Shown here: in pieces, positions 35,800 to 44,778 of the stretch
How the letters are laid out: every line of letters starts with the position of its first letter
How positions within the stretch are numbered: the first letter of the stretch is position 1
Source of the DNA: Bacillus sp. FJAT-27264
Lineage (GTDB): Bacteria > Bacillota > Bacilli > Paenibacillales > Paenibacillaceae
DNA: 64,000 bases
Assembly: GCF_001682855.1 (NCBI RefSeq)
Contig: NZ_MAQW01000001.1
Coordinates: 124,001 to 188,000, forward strand
Reading direction: 5' to 3'
Translations under genes and position numbers: made by a program
The notes under the pieces: generated by a model
The model's database searches: none
The model's input: the letters and a program-made list of their open reading frames with translations, nothing else
Told to the model about the DNA's origin: nothing

Positions 35800-36897
35800 T
35801 TATCGAAAATTGAAAATGATTACGAGAATGGCGGTTACCAGAACGGCTACCATCGCTGCGGCAATGGTCTTACCGAGCGAATTAGCCATATTGACCGTCC
35901 ATCCCAATCCATATCTATCCGGAACGAACAACGCCGGGTCTTCTGGGTTCGCGTAAATGCTGCCAAGCCATTTCCAGTGCCTCTCCTCTTCTGACGGAAC
36001 GTCCTTTTGCTGATCAAGACCTCTAAACCGCAGGTAAAGCAAGACGCCGATCAGCGTTAAGAAGAATAATGCCGTGAACGAGATGTTGTATCGCAAGAGC
36101 AGATTGAGATTCCAGCCGTACAGCATTACAGCTTGTAACAACCCTAAGTTTGCAATCCCTAGAAGCGAAATACCCCAAGCCGTAATCGAGTATATTTTCT
36201 TACGCTTCAACTGTTTCCGCAACGAACCTTCCCGGTCTTGAGAATCCAGCGATGTCCTGGCACGTCTAATCATCAGATTATAGCCGGCGAAGAATACGAT
36301 CATCAGCGCTTGCACGATGTTGATCATGAATACAGTCCGTACGGATTTGTCAATGTACTGATCAGGAAAGCCGCTTCGCCCCATATGCACCGCGATCGAC
36401 TGTGGAATGTCGTCCCATCTCACAACAACAAAGAAGATACATAATGCCATCACGGCGACATGCACTGTAAACCACCAAAAGCTCAGCACCGAACCATGAC
36501 TTCGGCCGGACACAAGGCTTGCTGTGCGCTTCGTCTGCACGGCAACCTGCCAGCCTCTGGCCGCCTTCAATCGCCCCGCGGACCTCCGGCTGATCCAACT
36601 GGCGAAGAACGACACAATGATTAAAAGCAAGATGGCTAACGCCCAGTACAGGAAACTCCGACTCGTCGTTTGATGACGCGTCACTAAAAAGCAAGTTACG
36701 CCAGTGACGATCGCAAAACCGCCAGTGAGCAAAACGTATTTGAGGCGAATGCCTCGGACGGCCGTATCTTGCAGAGCCTCCACCGGCAGCGTAATGCCGA
36801 ACAACAGGGTCCGCAAGCCTATAAAGGCCTGCATACTGATCATCAACGCGATAAACAAATAAAAGCTAGATATTATGATCGTCTCCAGTACAGTCAA
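35800..36897 (-). CDS. DUF1648/DUF5808-type membrane protein
   Basis: 365 residues, seven to eight membrane segments. A central segment with WDDIPQSIAVHMGRSGFPDQ is the DUF1648 signature (SdpI-like proteins), and the C-terminal WKWLGSIYANPEDPALFVPD resembles DUF5808. Its TTG start overlaps the GntR gene's TGA by four bases (TTGA), with a GGAGGGG site. Proteins of this type are often cotranscribed with a GntR regulator; their function is unknown, with immunity to toxins suggested for SdpI relatives. Confidence 0.83.
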   Translation of the reverse strand: MTVLETIIISSFYLFIALMISMQAFIGLRTLLFGITLPVEALQDTAVRGIRLKYVLLTGGFAIVTGVTCFLVTRHQTTSRSFLYWALAILLLIIVSFFASWISRRSAGRLKAARGWQVAVQTKRTASLVSGRSHGSVLSFWWFTVHVAVMALCIFFVVVRWDDIPQSIAVHMGRSGFPDQYIDKSVRTVFMINIVQALMIVFFAGYNLMIRRARTSLDSQDREGSLRKQLKRKKIYSITAWGISLLGIANLGLLQAVMLYGWNLNLLLRYNISFTALFFLTLIGVLLYLRFRGLDQQKDVPSEEERHWKWLGSIYANPEDPALFVPDRYGLGWTVNMANSLGKTIAAAMVAVLVTAILVIIFNFR

Positions 36898-37295
36898 CGT
36901 TGTTCCCCTCCACGATTTGTAATCATATCCCGGTACACCGACCTGCTCTCCTGTGCGAATACCTCTTCCGACATACCTCGCACCGCGGCGGCTGCCGCAA
37001 GAGAACGTAACTGCCGCCTGAGCTTCTCTTCGAAATCCACCGTCACGCCAGGCATCCCGTCGGGCTGAATAATAACGCCCTTCTTGCGGTGTACTTGAAG
37101 TAAGCCCTCTTGCTTGAGCAAATTGTAGGCTTTATTGACGGTGTGGAGATTGATTCCTAAGTCCTCCGCTAAGCTCCGGATCGACGGAAGCGGATCTCCC
37201 GGCTGCAAGGTACCCGAGGCAATCCCCTCCACGATTTGATCAACCAGTTGTGCGTAAATTGGTGTTTCTGATTGCAGATCGAGTTCTATGAACAA
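36894..37295 (-). CDS. GntR-family regulator, short YtrA type
   Basis: 133 residues. The N-terminal winged helix is canonical: TPIYAQLVDQIVEGIASGTL, DPLPSIRSLAEDLGINLHTV, NKAYNLLKQEGLLQVHRKKG. The C-terminus is only about 60 residues, as in YtrA regulators that lack a large ligand domain. Start TTG 37295 has GGAGGG upstream. It is coupled to the membrane-protein gene. A perfect 15-bp-arm palindrome 300 bases upstream is its likely operator. Confidence 0.9.
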   Translation of the reverse strand: MFIELDLQSETPIYAQLVDQIVEGIASGTLQPGDPLPSIRSLAEDLGINLHTVNKAYNLLKQEGLLQVHRKKGVIIQPDGMPGVTVDFEEKLRRQLRSLAAAAAVRGMSEEVFAQESRSVYRDMITNRGGEQR

Positions 37296-37413
37296 AAATA
37301 TCCCTCCTTATGGCAGTTGCTGTGTGTCTTCAAGAAGCGAGTGGAGCCGATATTGCCGGACAAATGCATATCGACTGCAAGTACGTTTGCCGTTATGTAA
37401 AAAAATGAGGGAG

Positions 37414-37590
37414 TCACAGCCTTCTGATACGGTCCAGCCTTGCGAGCGGCCACATGAACAGAGACATCGACGGTTTCTCGGCCTTCGGTAGCACTTCTAG
37501 GAAATAGGGTATTAGCAGCGCACCAGTAATGGCGTAGGCGATCATTATGTATGCGCGATATTGACATGTCGAAGTAGTTCTATATCGCAT
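37414..37590 (-). CDS. Possible small membrane protein upstream of the GntR gene
   Basis: 58 residues with one hydrophobic stretch (MIAYAITGALLIPYFLEVL). It starts directly after a GGAGG, which is closer than normal, so the start may be wrong (an internal Met at residue 16 is an option). It sits between the palindrome and the GntR gene on the same strand, so it would be the first gene of the operon. No homologue recognised; coding status is uncertain. Confidence 0.3.
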   Translation of the reverse strand: MRYRTTSTCQYRAYIMIAYAITGALLIPYFLEVLPKAEKPSMSLFMWPLARLDRIRRL

Positions 37591-37595
37591 CACCT

Positions 37596-37630
37596 CCACA
37601 TGTGTTATATTACATATATAACACATGTGG
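37596..37630. promoter_or_regulatory. Perfect 35-bp inverted repeat, probable GntR operator
   Basis: CCACATGTGTTATAT (37596-37610) and ATATAACACATGTGG (37616-37630) are exact reverse complements around a TACAT centre. It lies at the head of the GntR operon. GTGTTATAT/ATATAACAC symmetry suits a dimeric regulator. Confidence 0.8.
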
Positions 37631-37720
37631 GAATGATATACAAGATTCAGATGTAAATTCTTCCATCTTGATGAGTTTGCGCAGATAAAGCACTAAAAAG
37701 ACCTGTTCTTAGCCTAATAA

Positions 37721-37749
37721 AAAACAGCAGCTGATTTATGGTCAGCTGC
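37721..37749 (-). terminator. Rho-independent terminator after the 37862 gene
   Basis: GCAGCTGA (37727-37734) and TCAGCTGC (37742-37749) pair; the minus strand continues TGTTTTTT. A weaker hairpin lies at about 37790-37818. Confidence 0.75.
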
Positions 37750-37861
37750 CGTGGCATCCTTGTTCAATTTTCCTGCGTATAAGCACAGCAAAGGCAACCG
37801 ATCATTTAGATCGACTGCCTCCTCCTAATGCTTTTTTAGTTCTCATATCCAGTAAATTCAA

Positions 37862-38386
37862 TCATTTAACTTCAATAACAAAAACTGCTGATGTATCACC
37901 TTTCGAAAATTTACCATCATCTGTTTTCCAGACCGCCGAAATCCCATAGTAATAAGTACCTTGTTCTTTGGGGGCGTTAAAAGCCCCCTTATTCAAAGGG
38001 ATTTGTATTGTTTTATCATCGATAAATTGCTGAATATACAACTCATTAGGTGCTGGTTTATAAGCAAAAGAAACTTTAATGTCTCCTTCGGGAGTTATAG
38101 CAGTGGGAGTAACCTCCTTTAACATTGTACTTCCCCCTACATAATCTGCACATCCTAAACGGCCCCAGCAATAACTACTCTGGATAACTGGAATTTGAGT
38201 TTGCCCCGAAGTAACACTCGGTAGCGGTGGGGATTTTTTTATAATTTTAACCCCAACGCTCCTAGCGTATCCTTCAAGCCTTGTATTTGCTACAAGGTTT
38301 CCTGCAACAGGAGTTACATAGACGAGCACTACCAATGAAATTAAAAATCCCGTAGCAAGAATAATAAATGCCTTTTTCCGATACAT
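37862..38386 (-). CDS. Membrane-anchored hypothetical protein with CxxxxxC motif
   Basis: 174 residues: an N-terminal membrane segment (AFIILATGFLISLVVLVYV), then an extracytoplasmic domain. SYCWGRLGCADYVGG contains two cysteines that could form a disulfide. The C-terminal part (AYKPAPNELYIQQFID; TYYYGISAVWKTDDG; AVFVIEVK) looks like an immunoglobulin-like beta-sandwich. A GGGGG site precedes ATG. Family name not certain; function unknown. A terminator follows. Confidence 0.75.
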   Translation of the reverse strand: MYRKKAFIILATGFLISLVVLVYVTPVAGNLVANTRLEGYARSVGVKIIKKSPPLPSVTSGQTQIPVIQSSYCWGRLGCADYVGGSTMLKEVTPTAITPEGDIKVSFAYKPAPNELYIQQFIDDKTIQIPLNKGAFNAPKEQGTYYYGISAVWKTDDGKFSKGDTSAVFVIEVK

Positions 38387-38468
38387 TCCAAGCCCCCTAT
38401 AGACGTGATTTTACCGTATTAGTACTTCATCTAACTTGAATATGTATTAAACTACTCTGCACGTCAGT

Positions 38469-38951
38469 TCAAAAACCAAGCAGCTTAAACATAAAACCCA
38501 CCTTAATGTCCTCCGCTTGGTAGCAGTTTTCGAATTTCCCTTTAAGCAATAGACTTCGGCAAGCAGCTCCTGATTCTTCATAAATATCTGTATTTACATT
38601 CAAATCAATATTTCTATAGTCATTATATTTAGGACTTTCATTCTTTATAGAAAGGATGTCGGAGGGTTTCCAAGATAGCGAAAAATCATCTTTATGATTA
38701 CTTGAATATACCTTTTTCTTATTACCAGTCTGCGTTTGTTCAACCTCGACAATATACATTACCCCACCTGCTGCACCGCCATACTCTAAATAATACGCGT
38801 TAGCATTATATTGACCATCTGGTGATTCTATGGGACCTAAAAATAATGTTGCATTATCAAGGCTTTTGAAACTATAAAAGTACCTATTATAGCCAATTAA
38901 AAGTAATATGCCGAAAATCAATAGTAAAATAACAAAATATCTTTTTTTCAT
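38469..38951 (-). CDS. Small membrane-anchored protein, DUF5412-like
   Basis: 160 residues with an N-terminal membrane segment (YFVILLLIFGILLLIGY). ESPDGQYNANAYYLEYGGAA and a following VEVEQ strand recall DUF5412 proteins of Bacilli; the acidic middle and CRS/NCY cysteines come later. GGGGG precedes ATG. It may be cotranscribed with the 37862 gene (82-base gap). No function is known. Confidence 0.7.
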   Translation of the reverse strand: MKKRYFVILLLIFGILLLIGYNRYFYSFKSLDNATLFLGPIESPDGQYNANAYYLEYGGAAGGVMYIVEVEQTQTGNKKKVYSSNHKDDFSLSWKPSDILSIKNESPKYNDYRNIDLNVNTDIYEESGAACRSLLLKGKFENCYQAEDIKVGFMFKLLGF

Positions 38952-39188
38952 ATAATCCCCCAGTGTTGACTGGTCTAATATTTCTCCAATATTTTGAATA
39001 CCAACAATATTTCCTATTAATCCATATTATTGTATTCTATAAACTAGCTATCAGCAAGATTGCTCTGGTTGAGACGCGGCGTAGTCAGGAACAGATAACT
39101 AAAATAGGCTCTAATCACTTTTGACGGTGAAATAGCGCCTGTAATAAATTTGTTACATAAACGTACTATTCACACAGGGGGAGAATGT

Positions 39189-40309
39189 ATGACGATTAAT
39201 GCTGCACGTTCATTGTTTGATGAGTATTGTCACTTCAAGGAAATTAATCCACTCAATACGGACGAGACGCTATTGTTAACGGCTAGGGATCAAGTCTTGA
39301 CTGACATCGCGTTGAACGGATACACCAAGGAAGCAGCCCGACTAATACATCGGATCTTGAGCTTCCTAGGCGATGCAGGGTTACAGGAACGGGAACAGCA
39401 ATTGAGACTTTACCTGCGTGAACCTCTGGAGCGGGACGAACGGTTTTGGGCTCACTGGGAACTAGTTGATACATTGGCACTATTAAAAAAATGCAAGGAG
39501 ACAGTAGCCGAACAACTCATGTTTCTGCATTGGACAAAGGCGAACTGTGAACCAAAAGCATGGCCAGCCGTTATGTTCGATGGTACACAAGCACATTGCT
39601 GGGCGTGCGTGAACAGAATGACCGAATGGTTTGATCTCTATTACGATATCATCAATTCAATAGAGTCAACTGAAGATAGCCGTAAGAACCGAGCGTCCTA
39701 TATTAGGACAGCCGGCGAACATTTAGTATTCCACAATAAAATGGATGAAGCAATGAAAGAGTCAGAACGTCTAATGAAAGTCGTGGATGAGTCTGCACAA
39801 TGTGGGCAGAGCGGGTTATTTTTTGGCTGGGCGCCACCACAATAAAGCTGGAGGTTTTTCGAAAAAAACAAGATTGGGAAAGCTACGATCAACAGGTACA
39901 GTCTATTATGGCTCTACTTGAAACGGACTCGCTTGATATAGAGAAGAAGAAGTTTATCGCTAATGATCTCGGAGCCTGTCTTTTATGGGCTGGTCGGTAT
40001 CAGCAAGCACAGCTTTTATTCGAATCTAACATAAAACACGGCTCCGGTGGAATCACGCATTACTTTTTGGCAATATGCATCTGGTCATCGAAAAAAGATC
40101 GTACGCAAACACTGCATCATTTGGCCATGGCTGAAAATGAAGTCATCAACAACCTGAACATGAGAGGCCGCTATATTGAGATGTTTAAGGAACAACCGGA
40201 ATTTTCAGATATCTGGGATGATCAGGAATTTCTGTCCGTTATTTCTCCCAAAGCTCGATCAGTCGACCTTCAGGATCTTCAATCCAAACAAACTTCCCAA
40301 ATTCACTAA
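39189..40309 (+). pseudogene. Helical-repeat protein gene, frameshifted
   Basis: From ATG 39189 (GGGGGAGA upstream) the frame encodes helical, TPR-like sequence (ARSLFDEYCHFKEINPLN, later KNRASYIRTAGEHLVFHNKM) and stops at 39845. The next frame picks up the same type of sequence (TTIKLEVFRKKQDWESYDQQ; NDLGACLLWAGRYQQAQLLF) to 40309. The natural join is near 39830-39840, after GWA, just past a TTTTTT run, so one indel is enough. The last 70 bases overlap the end of the VOC gene on the other strand, so the original C-terminus may be lost too. Function unknown. Confidence 0.65.
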
Positions 40310-40586
40310 TCTCTTCTTTCTTTGCAAGAGGGACACCAATATGTTCAAGATGCTGAATAGTCTCGTTTAGATTATCTACTTGGAAATTTAACATCACTTG
40401 TTGTTCTATTGGAAAATAACTGTCATCCTCGGTAAAGAAAGAAAAGATAGTCTCATTTCCTAATTGGGGTTTGATCACAGTTCCGTTCCAATGATCTATT
40501 TCAATCTTCAACACTTCACTGTACCATTTTTTTATAACTTCAAGATTTTTCGTTCGCCAAAATATACCTCCGAAACCTTTTATCAT
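40239..40586 (-). CDS. VOC family protein
   Basis: 115 residues, one VOC domain: IFWRTKNLEVIKKWYSEVL, MLNFQVDNLNETIQHLEHIG, and FVWIEDPEGRLIELWEK with the metal-site Glu. A glyoxalase-like or binding protein; no substrate clue. AGGAG lies nine bases before ATG. Its 3' end overlaps the frameshifted gene on the opposite strand by 71 bases. Confidence 0.88.
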   Translation of the reverse strand: MIKGFGGIFWRTKNLEVIKKWYSEVLKIEIDHWNGTVIKPQLGNETIFSFFTEDDSYFPIEQQVMLNFQVDNLNETIQHLEHIGVPLAKKEEISEFGKFVWIEDPEGRLIELWEK

Positions 40587-40732
40587 CGTATTTAACTCCT
40601 GTCTGTCATCAATTTTTAGCTATTCGATTACGATTACCTATTCAAAAGCTTCAATAACCTCAAATAACTCGTACACCGGAATTTTGACTAAAAGCATTAA
40701 CTCATAAACCATTCTACCTAATCCACTTAAGA

Positions 40733-41221
40733 TTAAACCTGCTGGAGTAGCTTGACACTACATTCTGACGTTGTTGCAGTGACGTACTCTATATAATTCA
40801 CAGAGCCGTTAAAGTTCAAATAAGCTTCATAACGCATGCGGATTGCGGGTAAAGTAATGAAATCCAGAACATTTTCCTTGGGAACCCACCTGCACTCGCT
40901 CGTTTCATCAGAAGTAGCTAGCTCTCCACCCACAGCCTTGCACACGAAATCAAACATAACCTTCGTAGGAACATCGGTCACACCATCATACCACTTATGG
41001 ATTGCTGTATTCGAAACAACACTAATTAAATGGCTTACAGTAGCGTCTATTCCGCTTTCCTCTTTGATCTCACGAATCACGCCATCTATCAGGTTCTCTC
41101 CAACTTCAGTTATTCCACCAGGATACACCCAACCATCGTCATGAGCTTTCACTAATAGGATATTTCCATTTCCATCTTCTACAATTCCGCCTGCCGATAC
41201 AATATGTGTTGGAAACGCCAT
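40733..41221 (-). CDS. NUDIX hydrolase
   Basis: 162 residues. The Nudix box is GGITEVGENLIDGVIREIKE then ESGID, with all conserved Glu residues. N-terminal strands (VSAGGIVEDGNGNILLVKAH) fit the fold. Nudix enzymes cleave nucleoside diphosphates linked to another group; the substrate is not assignable. AGGAGG precedes ATG. It follows the methyltransferase gene by 44 bases on the same strand and is probably in the same T-box-led transcript. Confidence 0.9.
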   Translation of the reverse strand: MAFPTHIVSAGGIVEDGNGNILLVKAHDDGWVYPGGITEVGENLIDGVIREIKEESGIDATVSHLISVVSNTAIHKWYDGVTDVPTKVMFDFVCKAVGGELATSDETSECRWVPKENVLDFITLPAIRMRYEAYLNFNGSVNYIEYVTATTSECSVKLLQQV

Positions 41222-41265
41222 GTCACAACCTCCTAATATGGTAATATCATATATTTATTTACATA

Positions 41266-42072
41266 TTACTTTCTTCTCCCTATATATAGCAAATGAGATG
41301 ATATTCCCAATACCGTAGGATCTTTAGCCATGGAAATGAGAAAATTAACCATTCTATCATACTCACCTTGATCTGCCCAATACTGCTTTTGTTCATTTGA
41401 AAGCATTGCACCGATGCTGGAAGAACCAATTAAATCTATTGTATCGAATCCATTCTTCTCCATAAAAGGTTTTACTTCATCGATGTTAAAATAAAACGCT
41501 CCTGTAAATCGACCTTTATCATTATGATTGAACACCCCGGTCTCGTAGAACTCATTTATTGTATCCAAGTTATCATTGGGCTTCCAAAATAGTGGATATT
41601 GTAAAGATGTAATTGTCATTCTCATCCGGCTTTGGAGAGCGACAAAAACGATGCCGTTCCGCTTTGTTACACGATGCAACTCCCTAATTGCTGATATTCG
41701 TTCCTCTTCCTTTTGTAAATGGTATAGAGGACCAAGCATCAAAGAAGCGTCATACATCTCGTCTGGTATCCCCTCTAAATGTGTTGCATTTAATACATGA
41801 AACCCATTAAACCGTTCTGTCAATCCTAATTCAGATACCTTCTGTTGCGCTATTTCAACTAACTTAGGTGTTAGGTCAGATAGCGTTACGTTATATCCAA
41901 GCTTCGCTAACTCAATTGAGTATTTACCTGGACCTGCGCCATTATCTAGTACAGTTCCGGACGAAGCTAAATACTGTTTTATATAATGCAGATTAATAGT
42001 AAACTCAAGCGGCTCCCTGTCCAGCCTCCCCCATTCATCAAACCGGGAGTAATAATCAATAACATTATCCAT
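41266..42072 (-). CDS. Class I SAM-dependent methyltransferase
   Basis: 268 residues. Motif I VLDNGAGPGKYSIELAKLGY, motif II acid in TLSDLTPKLVEIA, and LMLGPLYHLQKEEERISAIR downstream. The substrate is unknown; the pattern with LGPLYHL resembles small-molecule methyltransferases. AGAGAGGTG precedes ATG. It is preceded by a T-box leader (42112-42365), an unusual controller for such a gene, and followed by the NUDIX gene. Confidence 0.9.
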   Translation of the reverse strand: MDNVIDYYSRFDEWGRLDREPLEFTINLHYIKQYLASSGTVLDNGAGPGKYSIELAKLGYNVTLSDLTPKLVEIAQQKVSELGLTERFNGFHVLNATHLEGIPDEMYDASLMLGPLYHLQKEEERISAIRELHRVTKRNGIVFVALQSRMRMTITSLQYPLFWKPNDNLDTINEFYETGVFNHNDKGRFTGAFYFNIDEVKPFMEKNGFDTIDLIGSSSIGAMLSNEQKQYWADQGEYDRMVNFLISMAKDPTVLGISSHLLYIGRRK

Positions 42073-42111
42073 TGACCAAACACCTCTCTTTACAGTTTTT
42101 GTGCAGAAAAA

Positions 42112-42365
42112 ACAGAAAAAACCTATCGCCTACAAAGAGGCGACAGGTTTAACCTTCGCGGTACCACTCTTCTTGATCGTTGTTATAAGTAAAACGACAA
42201 CGAATCTTAGAACCCGATTACGGAGGTTAGCCGTTAAGATCTACTAATGTTCGACCTTACCACTCATGGGTGAGTTGGGGGAACCATTGACTGTCTTGCA
42301 CCTACCGACAGTTCTCTGGGCAATAGTTATTCCTTAATACTCCCAATCATTGCGTTTAATCATAT
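42112..42365 (-). promoter_or_regulatory. T-box leader upstream of the methyltransferase
   Basis: On the minus strand, AGTGGTACCGCG (42157-42168) is the T-box antiterminator sequence. It is followed by a terminator stem AACCTGTCGCC / GGCGATAGGTT and TTTTTT. Upstream are Stem I hallmarks: an AGTA loop E near 42340, AGAGAAC, and GGTAGGTGCAAGACAG. By hand folding, the specifier region on the 3' side of Stem I reads TTCCCCCAAC, which would place a CCC or CCA (proline) codon in the loop; this is tentative. Confidence 0.85.
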
Positions 42366-42547
42366 TCTAATTGGACTTAGTATATGTTTTACAAATATTA
42401 CCTGTCAATAGAAACTTAATTTTAACTATTCTTCGCATTCAAACTCGTCAAAAGCTCAATTCACCGCTTAATACTATTAGTTATGCGGTTCTCCTCACTG
42501 ACTGTACAGTAAATTATCATTTTACGCTTTAGTCTCATAACGCAAAA

Positions 42548-44248
42548 TCAGCCCTGTCTAATCCGGAGTATGGCTTCCTCAAGACCCATGCTTTCCTTCG
42601 TCAGTACTTTGCGTTCAATAAGCTCTACCTGACCTTCAGCGGCTCCCTTACCGATCACAACGGTGAATGGGAGACCGATCAGCTCGGCATCCTTGAATTT
42701 CACGCCTGGACGCTCATCCCGGTCATCGAGCAGCACTTCTATTCCTTGCTCACGCAGCAGCGTGTAGAAATTCCCCGCAGCTGTGCGCTGGATTTCATCC
42801 TTCACCGACATTAGCAGAATGTGTACCTGAAATGGAGCCAACACCGCTGGCCAGCTTATCCCATGTTCATCATGGTTCTGCTCCACTACGGCGGCGAGCA
42901 GCCGGGAAATACCGATGCCATAACAGCCCATGATCATATCCGTGTTTTTGCCGGAAGGGTCAAGATAGCGTGCACCCAGCTTTTCGCTGTATTTGGTCCC
43001 CAGCTTGAAGACATGCCCGATTTCAATCCCCAGATGGAATTTTAGCTGTCCTGTGCCGCAACGCGGGCAGCTGTCTCCTTCCTCCACATTTCGGAAATCA
43101 CCTACTTGATCCAGACTAAAATCCCGACCAGGTACTACATTGCGAAGGTGGTAATCGATTTCGCCAGCGCCAGCTACCCCATGTGCCATAGCTGCTACCT
43201 CTGCATCAACGAGCAGTGGGATCAGCAGGCCGACTGGACCAATAAAGCCACTCTCCGTCCCCGCCGCCGATTGAACAGCTTCATAATCCACGAGCGTAAT
43301 CTCCTCGGCGCCTAACGCTTTCTTCACCTTGATTTCATTAACTTCATGATCCCCCCTGACCAGAACAGCAAATACTTTACCGCCGCCAGAATAAATCAGG
43401 GTCTTGATGATCTCCTGAGGCTGCAGCCCCACAGCTGCAAGCTGTTCAATAGTCCGAAGGCCAGGCGTATGGAATTTCTCCATAGCTGGCAGATCTGCCA
43501 CAACTTTCACCACTTGCCCACTTGTCTTTGCAGATTCGGCCTGCTCCAGATTGGCTGCATAATTACATGCCGTACAGGCAGCAACGGTATCTTCCCCAAT
43601 ATCTGCGAGTGCCATGAATTCATGACTGCCGCCTTCGCCGCCAATCGCTCCCGAATCCGCCTCCACCGCACGGAAGATCAGTCCGCAGCGTTCAAAAATC
43701 CGATGATACGCATTAAACATCGTCTGATAAGATTGGTCCAGACTCTCCCATCCATTGTCGAAGGAGTAAGCATCCTTCATCAGGAACTCTCTGCCCCGCA
43801 GCAGTCCCGAGCGGGGACGTCGTTCATCCCGAAACTTAGTCTGAATCTGATACAATGTAACCGGCAGCTTCCGGTAAGAGCTGATCTCGTTCCGTACCAA
43901 TGTAGTGATAACTTCCTCATGCGTTGGACCGAGCACAAATTCCCGGTCATGGCGATCCTGCAGAGTGATCAGCTCCTTGCCATATACCCCAAACCGCCCC
44001 GATTCCTGCCACAGTTCAGCAGGCTGCATCGCGGGCAGCAGCACTTCCTGGGCTCCCGCCTTGTCCATCTCTTCTCTCACAATGTTCTCCAACTTGTGCA
44101 GGACGCGCCGTCCAAGTGGCAGATAACTGTAAATCCCGGCGGCCAGCTGCCGGATATAACCGGCGCGCAGCAGCAGGCCATGGCTTGCTGTTTCCGCTTC
44201 AGCCGGAGCCTCTCGCAGAGTAGTAAGTAACAGATTGCTTTGACGCAT
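42548..44248 (-). CDS. proS: Prolyl-tRNA synthetase (bacterial type)
   Basis: 566 residues. Class II motifs: GIYSYLPLGRRVLHKLENIV at the start, motif 2 RDERRPRSGLLRGREFLMKD, an insertion (editing) domain between motifs 2 and 3 (about 225-400: NEIKVKKALGAEEITLV and so on), motif 3 GCYGIGISRLLAA, and a C-terminal anticodon-binding domain (PFQVHILLMSVKDE; GVKFKDAELIGLPF). It charges tRNA-Pro. Start ATG 44248 has GGGAGG nine bases upstream; two nearer ATGs overlap that site. The gene is led by its own T-box. Confidence 0.95.
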   Translation of the reverse strand: MRQSNLLLTTLREAPAEAETASHGLLLRAGYIRQLAAGIYSYLPLGRRVLHKLENIVREEMDKAGAQEVLLPAMQPAELWQESGRFGVYGKELITLQDRHDREFVLGPTHEEVITTLVRNEISSYRKLPVTLYQIQTKFRDERRPRSGLLRGREFLMKDAYSFDNGWESLDQSYQTMFNAYHRIFERCGLIFRAVEADSGAIGGEGGSHEFMALADIGEDTVAACTACNYAANLEQAESAKTSGQVVKVVADLPAMEKFHTPGLRTIEQLAAVGLQPQEIIKTLIYSGGGKVFAVLVRGDHEVNEIKVKKALGAEEITLVDYEAVQSAAGTESGFIGPVGLLIPLLVDAEVAAMAHGVAGAGEIDYHLRNVVPGRDFSLDQVGDFRNVEEGDSCPRCGTGQLKFHLGIEIGHVFKLGTKYSEKLGARYLDPSGKNTDMIMGCYGIGISRLLAAVVEQNHDEHGISWPAVLAPFQVHILLMSVKDEIQRTAAGNFYTLLREQGIEVLLDDRDERPGVKFKDAELIGLPFTVVIGKGAAEGQVELIERKVLTKESMGLEEAILRIRQG

Positions 44249-44324
44249 GTTCATCATCCTCCCGGATACCTTTTTTAAAAGTTGTTCACTGTCTGACGGC
44301 TACCAGAACCTTCGCCAGAATAAC

Positions 44325-44600
44325 AAAAAGACGCATTCGTCAGGGACGAATGCGTCGTGATACCACCCTGTTTCAACTGCCGCAGACAATCGTGGCAGTC
44401 CTCCATCGGATAACGGCCGAGTCCGGCAGCGTTTGTACATTCTCTCGCGCTGCTGCTTCCAAGGCAGGATGCACTCCGCTCGTTATGAGGAACCTTTCAC
44501 CCGGTGGGTTCCCTCTCTGTTCGAACGATAATGGGACTGCAGATCCTTGGTCCATGCATTTTTCATATGATTACAAACTGAACAAAGTTCGACTTACATA
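44325..44600 (-). promoter_or_regulatory. T-box leader of proS
   Basis: On the minus strand AGGGTGGTATCACGA (about 44355-44369) is the antiterminator core. A perfect 12-bp terminator stem GACGCATTCGTC / GACGAATGCGTC (44330-44356) is followed by TTTTTG. Upstream Stem I has AGAGAGGGAACC and GGGTGAAAGG. The base pair CCAAGG/CCTTGG frames a loop reading TCCTG, which fits a CCT proline specifier. Confidence 0.9.
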
Positions 44601-44695
44601 GATTGTAATTAATTTATATGATCACGTGGAATTCGTCAAGGAAAGGATTTAAATTCTAAAATAACGGTTACGAATAGCTCGGCTGCTATACAGAC

Positions 44696-44743
44696 CAAAA
44701 AAGAGACCGCCCCCAGTTCTGACAACTGAAAAGACGGTCTCTT
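44696..44743 (-). terminator. Rho-independent terminator of gltD
   Basis: On the minus strand AAGAGACCG and CGGTCTCTT pair (9 bp) around a loop with inner pairing, followed by TTTTTGG. Confidence 0.85.
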
Positions 44744-44778
44744 CGATTAAGAATTTTTATGCTTTTATCATAGTACTC

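Noticed and set aside
37286..37567. 93-codon minus-strand frame upstream of the GntR gene
   Set aside because: Overlaps the GntR start, has an odd composition, and the other frame (37414-37590) has the better hydrophobic pattern.
43346..44230. Plus-strand open frame (294 codons) opposite proS
   Set aside because: Shadow of proS; no ribosome site and an unnatural composition.
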